Shown here: piece by piece, positions 17,141 to 24,941 of the stretch | Layout of the letters: each line of letters starts with the position of its first letter | How positions within the stretch are numbered: the stretch's first letter is position 1 | NCBI RefSeq assembly: GCF_041737375.1 | Contig: NZ_JBGSRV010000010.1 | Coordinates: 636,599 to 700,598, forward strand | DNA from: Vampirovibrio sp041737375 | Lineage (GTDB): Bacteria > Cyanobacteriota > Vampirovibrionia > Vampirovibrionales > Vampirovibrionaceae | DNA length: 64,000 nucleotides | Direction: 5' to 3' | The notes under the pieces: model-generated | What the model saw: the letters and a program-made list of their open reading frames with translations, nothing else | Told to the model about the DNA's origin: nothing | Databases searched by the model: none | Translations under genes and position numbers: made by a program

Positions 17141-17809
17141 TTAAATCAGGTTTAAAGCGGCAAAGGCTGAGCGAACGCTTTCGGCATTAAAACTGCCCGC
17201 TTGTTGAGGCAAAACCGGAAGCAAGCCCAGCAGGGGAACCGGCAAAAAGTTTTCCAGCGTTTCGGCCAGCGATGGAACCGAAGGATCCGGGTCATCCGGC
17301 TTCCAGCCTGAAATGACCACCCCTTTTACTTCCAGCCGCTGCCGTAACAGGGTTTCCACCGTTAGTAAAGTATGGTTAATGGTTCCCAAATTAGGCCGAG
17401 CCACCACCACCACCGGCAATTGCAGCATTCGGGCCAAATCCAGCATTTCAAAGCGATTGGCAATAGGCACCCGAATCCCTCCAGCCCCTTCCACCAGAAC
17501 CGTTTTGTGCTGGGCTTGCAGCGCCTTAAAATCCTGCAGGATTTTTCGAGGCTGGATGGTGCGCTCTGGATCGGCGGCATAGGGAGCTACTGGCAGTGGG
17601 AAGCAGTAAGAGCAGAAGGTTTCCACCGAGTCTCCCACCCATTGCTTCACCTGCTCAGGATCTTCCGGGTGCGCCGGATCGGGACAGCCGGTTTGAATGG
17701 GCTTAAACACACAGAACGGCTCGTCTCTGCTTTTAAGCAGGGCGGCAAGGCCCGCAGTCAACACGGTTTTGCCAACGCCTGTATCGGTTCCGGTTATAAA
17801 AAGAGACAT
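17141..17809 (-). CDS. bioD: Dethiobiotin synthetase
   Basis: It carboxylates and closes 7,8-diaminopelargonate to dethiobiotin using ATP, the penultimate step of biotin synthesis. The P-loop GTDTGVGKT is at residues 7-15; K37 in FKPIQTGCP, the VEGAGGIRVP motif and ARPNLGTINHTLLT are conserved. It has 222 residues, a normal length. No other bio gene is nearby. It follows the saccharopine-dehydrogenase-like gene by 25 bases, with AAGG about 8 bases before its ATG, so the two are likely cotranscribed. Confidence 0.95.
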   Translation of the reverse strand: MSLFITGTDTGVGKTVLTAGLAALLKSRDEPFCVFKPIQTGCPDPAHPEDPEQVKQWVGDSVETFCSYCFPLPVAPYAADPERTIQPRKILQDFKALQAQHKTVLVEGAGGIRVPIANRFEMLDLARMLQLPVVVVARPNLGTINHTLLTVETLLRQRLEVKGVVISGWKPDDPDPSVPSLAETLENFLPVPLLGLLPVLPQQAGSFNAESVRSAFAALNLI

Positions 17810-17834
17810 CAGCCCGCCTTCGGAACAGTTTGGC

Positions 17835-18854
17835 TTAAACGCTTAGGGCAACTTCTTTTTCCAGAGGGCGATCAGCCACAGGGTGAACCCGGCTGGCAAA
17901 GCGGGGCATAATATCAGCGGAGGTCATTAAGCCAAAGAAGCCTCTCTGGTGCATTTCCACAGCCCGCAACATAAAGCCCAGCGCTGGCCCGCAAACGTTA
18001 TCCACCATGGTGGCCTCATCGCTCACCACAAACTGATGGCTACCCACCGCACCGGTCATGGTGCGACCGGTGACCGTAACCGTGGTGCTAACTGGCTTTT
18101 TGGCGTTACGAGTATCCACAAGGCCACCCACCCGGACCCGATCACGAGAACAGACCCCAGCCAACTCCAGAATCACATCATCGGCGTGTTCCATGTCCAC
18201 CAGCTTCAATAAGCCGTTCCGCACGCTCAGCTCTTCAGAAATTTCTTCATCGCTCATGCAGGCCACCCGCTTGGCATCAAAGCCTTCCAGGTGAATAAAA
18301 TCTTCACGCACCGTGGCTTTGTAGGCTTCCCAGTTGGCAATGCCTACGCCAAAGTGAATGTTTACATCCAGCACTTCCACAAAGGAATGGGCGGCAACGG
18401 CGGCCACAGTGGTAAGGAAGCCCGGCGTAGCGCCCGCCCCAGTGATATACAGAATCCCTTGCTGGCGTAAGTCATCATGCAGTTCAAACAAGCGCTCAAC
18501 GGCTTCGGTGCGCTTCAGGGCGTCTACAAAAACGCCTCTGAACCCGGTCTCATCGGCAATGCGCTTTACGGTTTCGGCAAAAAACTCAACCGGCAAATTG
18601 GGCAATGCCATAAACACAGCGTCAATCTCGGTTCCATGGGCTTTCAACAAGCTAATCATGGAATCACTATCAGCCTGTAGCGGATGGCTCAACTCATAAG
18701 CGTCCGTTAGGCCCAATCCATTGGCATTAAAGGCATAACCCTGGCTATCGGCCACGGCCACCAGTTTGAAATCGGGACGTTGAGGAATTAAGCGGGCCAT
18801 TCCTTTGCCCAAACCGCCAAAACCAAATACCGCAACACGAACTGCCTGTTCCAT
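17835..18854 (-). CDS. Saccharopine dehydrogenase-like NAD(P)-binding oxidoreductase
   Basis: This protein of 339 residues has an N-terminal Rossmann motif (VAVFGFGGLGKGMARL, residues 7-22) followed by the substrate half with ITGAGATPGFLTTVAA, VDTRNAKKPVSTTVTVTGR and HQRGFFGLMTSADIMP. It resembles a family annotated as saccharopine-dehydrogenase-like in cyanobacterial genomes, whose true substrate is not established to my knowledge. AGGAT lies about 10 bases before the ATG. It heads a short operon with bioD. Confidence 0.75.
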   Translation of the reverse strand: MEQAVRVAVFGFGGLGKGMARLIPQRPDFKLVAVADSQGYAFNANGLGLTDAYELSHPLQADSDSMISLLKAHGTEIDAVFMALPNLPVEFFAETVKRIADETGFRGVFVDALKRTEAVERLFELHDDLRQQGILYITGAGATPGFLTTVAAVAAHSFVEVLDVNIHFGVGIANWEAYKATVREDFIHLEGFDAKRVACMSDEEISEELSVRNGLLKLVDMEHADDVILELAGVCSRDRVRVGGLVDTRNAKKPVSTTVTVTGRTMTGAVGSHQFVVSDEATMVDNVCGPALGFMLRAVEMHQRGFFGLMTSADIMPRFASRVHPVADRPLEKEVALSV

Positions 18855-18894
18855 ACCTAAAAATCCTCATCTCATTGCTGATGGCATATTCATC

Positions 18895-18923
18895 ACTCTA
18901 GCCAAAAGATCGCCGAGATACAA
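18895..18923 (-). promoter_or_regulatory. Possible promoter of the oxidoreductase-bioD operon
   Basis: On the minus strand TTGTAT (18918-18923) and TAGAGT (18895-18900) are 17 bases apart, placing the start about 35 bases before the ATG at 18854. Confidence 0.35.
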
Positions 18924-18964
18924 GCACACCAACGCTGTATGCTACGATGAAACACCCCTTGGTT

Positions 18965-19501
18965 TTAACCCTGCCCCGCCGACTCCTGAAGCAACTGCAA
19001 ACGCCCCACATGGTTAAAATGACAGACCGCCAAGGCCAAACCGTCGGCAGCGTCATCGGGGGTTGGTTTTTTGGGCAGATTCAGCAAGCCCACCAATGCC
19101 TCCTGCACCTCCGATTTTTCGGATTTGCCATAGCCCGTAATGGCCTGTTTCACCTGCATGGGGGTATATTCGTAAACCGGCAGGTCAAAGCGATAGGCCA
19201 GCATCAGCAACACCCCTCTGGCCTGAGCCACCGGAATAATGGTGGTGTTGTTGCGAAAATAAAAAAGGCGCTCGATAGAAACCACATCCGGGCGCAACTG
19301 TTCCATAATCTGGGTCATATCATCATGGATTTCTTGCAGGCGGGCCCCAACCGTTTTATCCTTGCTGGTGGCGATAATACCCCACTGCGAGGCCCCAAAT
19401 TCCTGACCCGCCCAGCCGGTGGCCGTATTTTGATCCCGCACGGTTTCCAGCAGCCCAAAGCCCACTCTGCCCAAACCCGGATCAATGCCTAAAATTTTCA
19501 T
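18965..19501 (-). CDS. ruvC: Crossover junction endodeoxyribonuclease RuvC
   Basis: RuvC resolves Holliday junctions with RuvAB. The acidic residues are visible: D7 in LGIDPGLGRVGFGL, the Glu in VSIERLFYFRNN and the DAADGLALAVCH pair near the C-terminus. The length of 178 residues is typical. No ruvA or ruvB is adjacent. The divergent neighbour is lnt. Confidence 0.96.
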   Translation of the reverse strand: MKILGIDPGLGRVGFGLLETVRDQNTATGWAGQEFGASQWGIIATSKDKTVGARLQEIHDDMTQIMEQLRPDVVSIERLFYFRNNTTIIPVAQARGVLLMLAYRFDLPVYEYTPMQVKQAITGYGKSEKSEVQEALVGLLNLPKKPTPDDAADGLALAVCHFNHVGRLQLLQESAGQG

Positions 19502-19577
19502 ACTGGCATTATAGCAAGTCCAATCAAACCTGTTTCAGGGCCATCAACGCCCACCCCGCAAGGAGACGATACCACGC

Positions 19578-21125
19578 ATGGGCCAAGCCATCCCCTCTCT
19601 TTTCAAGCATTACGGGTCATTCCAATCGGTATGGGTGATGGCCCTTTTGGGGTGCTTGCTGGGTCTAAGCGCCCCTGGTTACCCTTTTTGGTGGACAGCC
19701 TGGGTGGCCTTCATTCCGGCCCTATTCTGGGCTTACCAGTACCCGGATTCTGACTTTAAAAAAAAGTGGCTGGGCGGATTTTTGTTTGGATTTTGCTTTC
19801 AAGCGCTTTATTGTTTGTGGTTTTTTGACCTGCACCCCTTAACATGGCTTGGCTTTGACGAACTCAGCAGCCGATTGGTAACGCTGGCAGGCTGGCTTTT
19901 AATTGGCATTGAGGGAGGCTTGCTGACCAGCGTGTTTTTCGCCGTTTATCAGCCAAAAACACCTAGGCTGGTTCGCATTTTTGGGCTGCCTATCCTGTGG
20001 ATTAGCCTGTTTCTTCTGCTGAACCTTACCCCGATGGCCTTGCCCTGGGGCATGCTGGAATTTACCCAGGCCCCCATCAGTTCCATGCGCTGGTTGGCCG
20101 GAGCCACCGGAACCGGATTGGCCATTACCGGACTGCTGGTGCTGCATAACGTGCTTTGGGCAGAAGGTCTGTTGTGGCTGAAAGCCCGAAATAGAATGGC
20201 TAAAGAAGCCTCTAAAAGTTGGCTTTTGCTGATGTCAATTGGCAGCTTATTGTTTCCGGCCTTGCTGGGCGGATTAAACCTGTGGCCAAAAGAGCCTCAT
20301 CAAACAGCAGACAGCCACTACCCGTTGCCCATTGCCATTGTGCAGGCCAACTTGCCAATAGAGGTGATTCGATCCGGTAGGCTCAGCCAGCGGGACATTG
20401 AGCCTGCCTATCTCGCACCCATCCGAAAAGGCCAATTCCCGGCGGGAACACTGGTGCTTTTCCCGGAAGAAGGGGTGGTGCCGGGCTTGGTATCGATCCA
20501 TCAACCCACCAGCAATGGGTTTTTCAACACATTAATGCGGCTGGCCCAACAAAAAAACATTTATATCGCCGTGGGAGTCAGCACGCTTGGGGAACAGAAT
20601 GCCTTGTATAACAGCATTGCCCTGATTTCATCGACACCCCACCCCGCAGTGACATTTTATAACAAGCGACGACTGGTACCATTTGGCGAATATACCCCCT
20701 ATGAGCTAGGTTCTCGACTAACCAGCCTTTTAAATGCCTTTCAGGTGGACTATTCAGCGCCCTATTCGGCAGGATTATCCGATGCGCCGCTATTAGCAGG
20801 CAGCCATTCTCTGGGTGGGCTGCTTTGCTTTGAGCTGATAGACCCCTTGTATGCCCAACGTTATCGACAAAAAAAAGTGAGCCTGCTCATTAACCTGAGC
20901 AATCTGGGCTGGTTTCATCAAAATTCGCTGATTGAAAATCAATTCCTGGCCATTGGGCAAATTCGGGCGGCAGAAAGTGGTATTCCCCTTGCCATTGCCA
21001 GTAATACCGGAATTTCCGCCATTTTGTCCGCATCCGGGGAGGTTTTAGAGCGAACGCAACCCCAAACCCAACCTCCAAACCCGCCACAGAGACAACCCTC
21101 TCAACTTATTTTTCATCAAAAATAG
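19578..21125 (+). CDS. lnt: Apolipoprotein N-acyltransferase
   Basis: It adds the third acyl chain to the N-terminal cysteine of lipoproteins at the periplasmic face of the inner membrane. About six hydrophobic helices span residues 15-245, followed by a nitrilase-like domain. The expected Glu-Lys-Cys triad is E287 (LFPEEGVVPG), K353 (YNKRRLVPFGEYTP) and C407 (GGLLCFELIDP). NLSNLGWFHQ, typical of Lnt, is also present. It has 515 residues, close to the 512 of Escherichia coli. This supports a diderm cell envelope. Confidence 0.94.
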   Translation: MGQAIPSLFKHYGSFQSVWVMALLGCLLGLSAPGYPFWWTAWVAFIPALFWAYQYPDSDFKKKWLGGFLFGFCFQALYCLWFFDLHPLTWLGFDELSSRLVTLAGWLLIGIEGGLLTSVFFAVYQPKTPRLVRIFGLPILWISLFLLLNLTPMALPWGMLEFTQAPISSMRWLAGATGTGLAITGLLVLHNVLWAEGLLWLKARNRMAKEASKSWLLLMSIGSLLFPALLGGLNLWPKEPHQTADSHYPLPIAIVQANLPIEVIRSGRLSQRDIEPAYLAPIRKGQFPAGTLVLFPEEGVVPGLVSIHQPTSNGFFNTLMRLAQQKNIYIAVGVSTLGEQNALYNSIALISSTPHPAVTFYNKRRLVPFGEYTPYELGSRLTSLLNAFQVDYSAPYSAGLSDAPLLAGSHSLGGLLCFELIDPLYAQRYRQKKVSLLINLSNLGWFHQNSLIENQFLAIGQIRAAESGIPLAIASNTGISAILSASGEVLERTQPQTQPPNPPQRQPSQLIFHQK

Positions 21126-21248
21126 AAGTTAGATCCCCCATATAATGCTTTCTGTCTCCTTAAAAACACCCAAATTTAATAAAGTAAGATTATACTAAGT
21201 AGATAACTGCGAAACGGTAGTGGGCCGTTTACACTGGTTCGTCAAAAA

Positions 21249-22499
21249 ATGGATCGACATCGCTCGATACAACCGGAGCAATCTGCGTTCGCCATGACAT
21301 CATCAAACCTTAAACTGGTAGCCATTGGGCTTTATAAGCCCAGCGTATCAGGGCTTATTTTGCATTGCGAAGAACTTTACGTGTATGGCGTGCTGAGCCA
21401 ACTGGCCCGCTTTACCGAAATCCAATACAAGGACTTTGCAACCTTAACCGACAAAATTGAACCCAACTGGATGAACCCGGAAACCATCGACGCCCTAATC
21501 CACCCCCCATCCGAGTTGAGCCAGATTTGCCAATCCACCCGAACCCAATTTATATTTACAGGCGCGTTATTGCAATCGGAAACCATCAAAAGCGAAGTCC
21601 AAATTCGTTTTCAGCTTTATGAGGCTAACACCAACCAGTTCTTGATTAATCAAACCACCACATTGTCTCTGGATACTGAAACGCTGGGCGATGGCGGTGA
21701 TCCCCAAATCCCGGTGAGCGAATTAAATCGAGCCATCAACCAAACGGTGGGCCTGTTTATTCAAGCCATCTACCCCCAAAAGGGCAACGCTGAAAACTAT
21801 CTTCCCGAAACGCTAGCGCCTTTCAGTGAGTCTCTATCGGCCATGAAGCTGGTATTAAAAGCCCATAGAAGCCAGGATTTTGCCGAAAAAATAGCCTTGT
21901 ATGAAAGCGCTATTCGGGAAGACCCCAAGATGGAAACCAATTATCACCACCTGGCTCGTATCTTTAAAAATGAATACGAACTGGAAAAAAGCGTGGTGTT
22001 TTACCGCGAAGCGTTGAAAATTTCACAGGCATGTTCTCGCAACAAGGCCATTTACGCCACTGAAGCGGGTATTTGCTGCGCCTTGCTGAACCGCAACGAT
22101 TTGGCGCTGCAATGGTGGGAGCGGGCCCTACAGTACGATGCGACCTACTTAAACCCTTACTTTAATATTGCCAATACATTAGAAGATCAGGAAGACTACG
22201 CCGGGGCAGAGCGCTACTTTATGCAAGCGCAAACCTTGGCCCCCGGTGATTTTAGAACCTTTTTAAACCTGGCGCGCATTTACTCCAAAATGGGGGTATG
22301 GGACAAAGCCCTGAGCCAGTACCAATACCAACTGGCCGCCGAAGAAGGAGATCCTTGGTGCCATAGCGATTTGGCCACTTGTTATCTCAATCTGGGTGAT
22401 TTATCCAACGCCAAGCGGCATTTGGAAAAAACCGTAGCGCTGGACCCCAACGGTGAAGCGGGCGAATACGCCCAACTCATCCTGAGTGGCCTTGGCTAA
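21249..22499 (+). CDS. TPR-repeat protein
   Basis: This protein has up to 416 residues. The first 170 residues have no clear homology to me, but KLVAIGLYKPSVSG and the later FIFTGALLQSETIKSEVQIRFQLYE look like a beta-rich sensor or FlgO-like fold. From about residue 215 there are four to five tetratricopeptide repeats (for example NPYFNIANTLEDQEDYAGAERYFMQAQTLAP, given here only in outline), ending at a last repeat SDLATCYLNLGDLSNAKRHL. TPR domains mediate protein contacts. No signal peptide is seen. The start could be ATG 21249 or ATG 21294; neither has a good ribosome site. Confidence 0.78.
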   Translation: MDRHRSIQPEQSAFAMTSSNLKLVAIGLYKPSVSGLILHCEELYVYGVLSQLARFTEIQYKDFATLTDKIEPNWMNPETIDALIHPPSELSQICQSTRTQFIFTGALLQSETIKSEVQIRFQLYEANTNQFLINQTTTLSLDTETLGDGGDPQIPVSELNRAINQTVGLFIQAIYPQKGNAENYLPETLAPFSESLSAMKLVLKAHRSQDFAEKIALYESAIREDPKMETNYHHLARIFKNEYELEKSVVFYREALKISQACSRNKAIYATEAGICCALLNRNDLALQWWERALQYDATYLNPYFNIANTLEDQEDYAGAERYFMQAQTLAPGDFRTFLNLARIYSKMGVWDKALSQYQYQLAAEEGDPWCHSDLATCYLNLGDLSNAKRHLEKTVALDPNGEAGEYAQLILSGLG

Positions 22500-22743
22500 C
22501 CGGGCGGATTGCACACACCCGATTGGCCTGCTTGCTAGCCCCCTCAGCCTCCGTGGGATTCTCATCAAACCCAAAGCCTTTGCCTGCATGAACCCAGCGC
22601 TTCCTTGAGCGTGGCAGGGTGGTTGCTTGCATGGGTTTTCCCTTTCCTGAATAATGATTCGGGCTAAAGTAGTGTCCAGAAATCATGTCCTCAAGCGGTT
22701 TCGGAATGCCCGCAGGCTGCATCGGTTCCAAAAACCGGTTCAT
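22477..22743 (-). CDS. Candidate 88-residue hypothetical protein
   Basis: This minus-strand frame encodes a hydrophilic, Gly/Pro/Lys-rich protein (start MNRFLEPMQPAGIPKPLEDM). It would overlap the 3' end of the convergent TPR gene by 23 bases. A TACAAT box lies upstream on the same strand, but there is no clear Shine-Dalgarno. It may be real because it fills an otherwise empty 420-base gap, but I recognise no family. Confidence 0.3.
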   Translation of the reverse strand: MNRFLEPMQPAGIPKPLEDMISGHYFSPNHYSGKGKPMQATTLPRSRKRWVHAGKGFGFDENPTEAEGASKQANRVCAIRPVSQGHSG

Positions 22744-22920
22744 CTGTTTTTACCCACACAACCGTTACCTCATTGTACTTTGCTGACACTTTACCGTTTA
22801 AAGACCACTAAGTGTTAAGTTTTTTTACAACCCAAATCAGACGAATCAGCACAAATGGGTGTTGAGGTGTTTTAAAAAGTCAAGATTTACACAAGTTCCA
22901 CCAATCAGGAGATTCTTTCC
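22500..22920. other. Intergenic region between the TPR gene and the repeat-bearing membrane protein gene
   Basis: Apart from the candidate 88-residue frame on the minus strand, I see only AT-rich promoter-like sequence (about 22780-22890) before the plus-strand gene at 22921. There is no RNA gene or clear terminator. Confidence 0.4.
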
Positions 22921-23892
22921 ATGAGCTATCTGCCCCCCAACCCATACGCGCCAATGCCCCAGGCATTCCCACCCCAAGCGGGCCCGGCTTTTCCCCCAGC
23001 CATGGCCAACCCCATGGGCGCACCGGGTGGCATGATGCCCGGCGGTATGGATCCGATGGCCGCCTTACAGGGCATGGGTGGATTTCCCGGCGCTGCCGCA
23101 GTTGGGGCCGGCATGGGACAGGATTCCTTTGGCCCTCAACCCGGTATTCCCGGTGGCCCAGGTGGGATGCAAGCCCCCCCTGCTCAAGCTCAGCAACCGG
23201 GTGTTTTCCAGCATCAGTCTGGCGGCTTTGCCGATAAAAACACCACCTTATCCAACGGTAGTTTCTGGACCAGCTGGAAGGGCCTTTCAACCATTGGCGT
23301 AGGCGCGATAGGCACAGCTTACGCAATATGGGCGCTTTTAAAAGGAAGCTTAACCCCCTGGAAAGCCCCAGCCGCTCAAAAAGCATTTTCTGAATTAGGC
23401 ACCGACATTCAAGCCAAAGTAAAAGAATTACCAGACAATGCCAAAAACGCCCTGGAAAACTTGAAGAGCAAGATTACCAAAGCGAACGCAGACGCTGAAT
23501 ATAAAACCTTTGAAGAAACTTTCAAGTTTGTGGATGAGGATTTGACCGAATTAGCATCCGACAAGCTGACCAAAGTCAAAGACCTCAAAACTGCATATAC
23601 CGAACATGGGGAAACCATCAAAAAAGGCGTGTCTGAAGGTAAGAAAGTAGCCGACATTGACGGCAAAGAGGCTACAAAAAAGATTGAAGCCGCCGAAGCA
23701 GCATTCGCCAAAGAAGCCGACTTCGTCAAAGCCCCCCCTGCTGCAAACACACCAGCCGCAACCCAAGCAGAGGGTAACGCTGCAAACACACCAGCCGCAA
23801 CCCAAGCAGAGGGCAACGCTGCAAACACAGGAACCAAAGATGGCTGGTTTCGTTCAGGCTTGAACTGGGCAACTCGTAAAAATAAAAGTTAA
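22921..23892 (+). CDS. Membrane protein with Pro/Gly/Met-rich N-terminus and coiled-coil-like tail
   Basis: This protein has 323 residues. Residues 1-100 are low-complexity Pro, Gly, Met and Ala. A single hydrophobic stretch lies at about 122-142 (LSTIGVGAIGTAYAIWALL). The following 130 residues are rich in Lys, Glu, Ala and Asp and look helical or coiled-coil. Near residue 274 a 13-residue unit AANTPAATQAEGN is repeated twice and then partly a third time. AGGAG is 9 bases before the ATG. I recognise no family. The layout suggests a protein anchored by one helix with a disordered arm. A Pro-rich N-terminus is shared in style with the MTFP1-like protein. Confidence 0.65.
   Translation: MSYLPPNPYAPMPQAFPPQAGPAFPPAMANPMGAPGGMMPGGMDPMAALQGMGGFPGAAAVGAGMGQDSFGPQPGIPGGPGGMQAPPAQAQQPGVFQHQSGGFADKNTTLSNGSFWTSWKGLSTIGVGAIGTAYAIWALLKGSLTPWKAPAAQKAFSELGTDIQAKVKELPDNAKNALENLKSKITKANADAEYKTFEETFKFVDEDLTELASDKLTKVKDLKTAYTEHGETIKKGVSEGKKVADIDGKEATKKIEAAEAAFAKEADFVKAPPAANTPAATQAEGNAANTPAATQAEGNAANTGTKDGWFRSGLNWATRKNKS
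23740..23828 (+). repeat. Tandem 39-bp coding repeat
   Basis: Two 39-base copies (23740-23778 and 23779-23817), differing at one base, are followed by a partial third (to 23828). They code for the AANTPAATQAEGN units. Copy number may vary among strains. Confidence 0.85.
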
Positions 23893-23974
23893 TTCTCCGC
23901 CGCTAAATCATTGGCGCAAATAAGCTACAATAAGGCTGGATCGTGTGATTCGGCCTTATTGTTTTAGGGAGTTT

Positions 23975-24940
23975 ATGATGCAGCCAGTTCAACCCAAGGC
24001 CCTGCAACCGGGGGACACCATTGCCATTATTTCGCCCGCCGGGGCCACCCCTTGCCCCCCTACAAACCAGCCCGATGCTTTTGCCCAAGGGGCGGCCTTG
24101 CTGGAAGCAGCGGGCTTTGTGGTGAAACTAATGCCCCACGCCAAAAACAAACACCTGTATTTGGCAGGCACCGATGCCGAACGGCTGGCCGATTTGCATG
24201 CCGCCTTTGAAGACCCCACCGTGCAAGGCATTTTGTGCGCCCGAGGCGGCTACGGCTGCATGCGCTTGCTGGACTCTCTGGATTTTGAAAAGATTGGCCA
24301 AAACCCCAAGGTACTGATTGGGTTTAGCGACATTACCAGCCTGTTATTGTCCATTTACGAGCGCACCGGACTGGTGGGCTTTTATGGCCCCATGCTCACC
24401 TCCAATCTGGCGCATGGAGAACCCTATAGTCAGGCCGAACTATTTCGGCTGGTGCAGGGTCAGGCTCCCATCCCGTTTAATATCCCTAACCGAGATGCTT
24501 ATCATTGCTTTCAACCCGGCATTGCCGAAGGCAGGTTAACCGGGGGCAATCTCTCTCTGCTAGCAGCTTTGTGCGGCACGCCGTTCCAGCCCAAAACCGC
24601 TGGCCATATATTGTTTATTGAAGACTGGCACGAAAAGTACTACACCCTGGATCGCCAGTTTCAGCAGTTAAAAATGGCGGGGCTTTTTGATCAGATTCAA
24701 GGCTTGTTGCTGGCTGATTTTTCTGAAATTGAAACCGAGCCAGAACAGGAGCTACCGGCGTTTTTAAACGCACTGACCTCGTTTTTAAAGGTACCCGTGG
24801 GTTTTGGCTTTTCGGTAGGCCACGGCGAACAAACCGCAACCCTTCCCATTGGATGCCAAGCCCGCTTTGATGCCACTCAAGGCATACTCACGCTTCTGGA
24901 ATCACCCGTTTCCTTTCCAAAAGAGCTCCTAAGCGTTTGA
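23975..24940 (+). CDS. ldcA: Muramoyltetrapeptide carboxypeptidase (LD-carboxypeptidase, S66 family)
   Basis: It removes the terminal D-Ala from the tetrapeptide of peptidoglycan fragments during cell-wall recycling in the cytoplasm. The nucleophile Ser lies in IGFSDITSLL, the Glu in FIEDWHEKYYTLDRQ and the His in VGHGEQTATLPIG, the S66 catalytic set. The start ATG 23975 (or the next codon, 23978) has AGGGA just upstream; a frame from 23945 has no site. The protein has 321 residues, close to the usual 300-310. Confidence 0.92.
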   Translation: MMQPVQPKALQPGDTIAIISPAGATPCPPTNQPDAFAQGAALLEAAGFVVKLMPHAKNKHLYLAGTDAERLADLHAAFEDPTVQGILCARGGYGCMRLLDSLDFEKIGQNPKVLIGFSDITSLLLSIYERTGLVGFYGPMLTSNLAHGEPYSQAELFRLVQGQAPIPFNIPNRDAYHCFQPGIAEGRLTGGNLSLLAALCGTPFQPKTAGHILFIEDWHEKYYTLDRQFQQLKMAGLFDQIQGLLLADFSEIETEPEQELPAFLNALTSFLKVPVGFGFSVGHGEQTATLPIGCQARFDATQGILTLLESPVSFPKELLSV

Positions 24941-24941
24941 A

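Noticed and set aside
23740..23828. CRISPR-like repeat
   Set aside because: The copies are head-to-tail without spacers and in frame with a coding region, so it is a coding tandem repeat.
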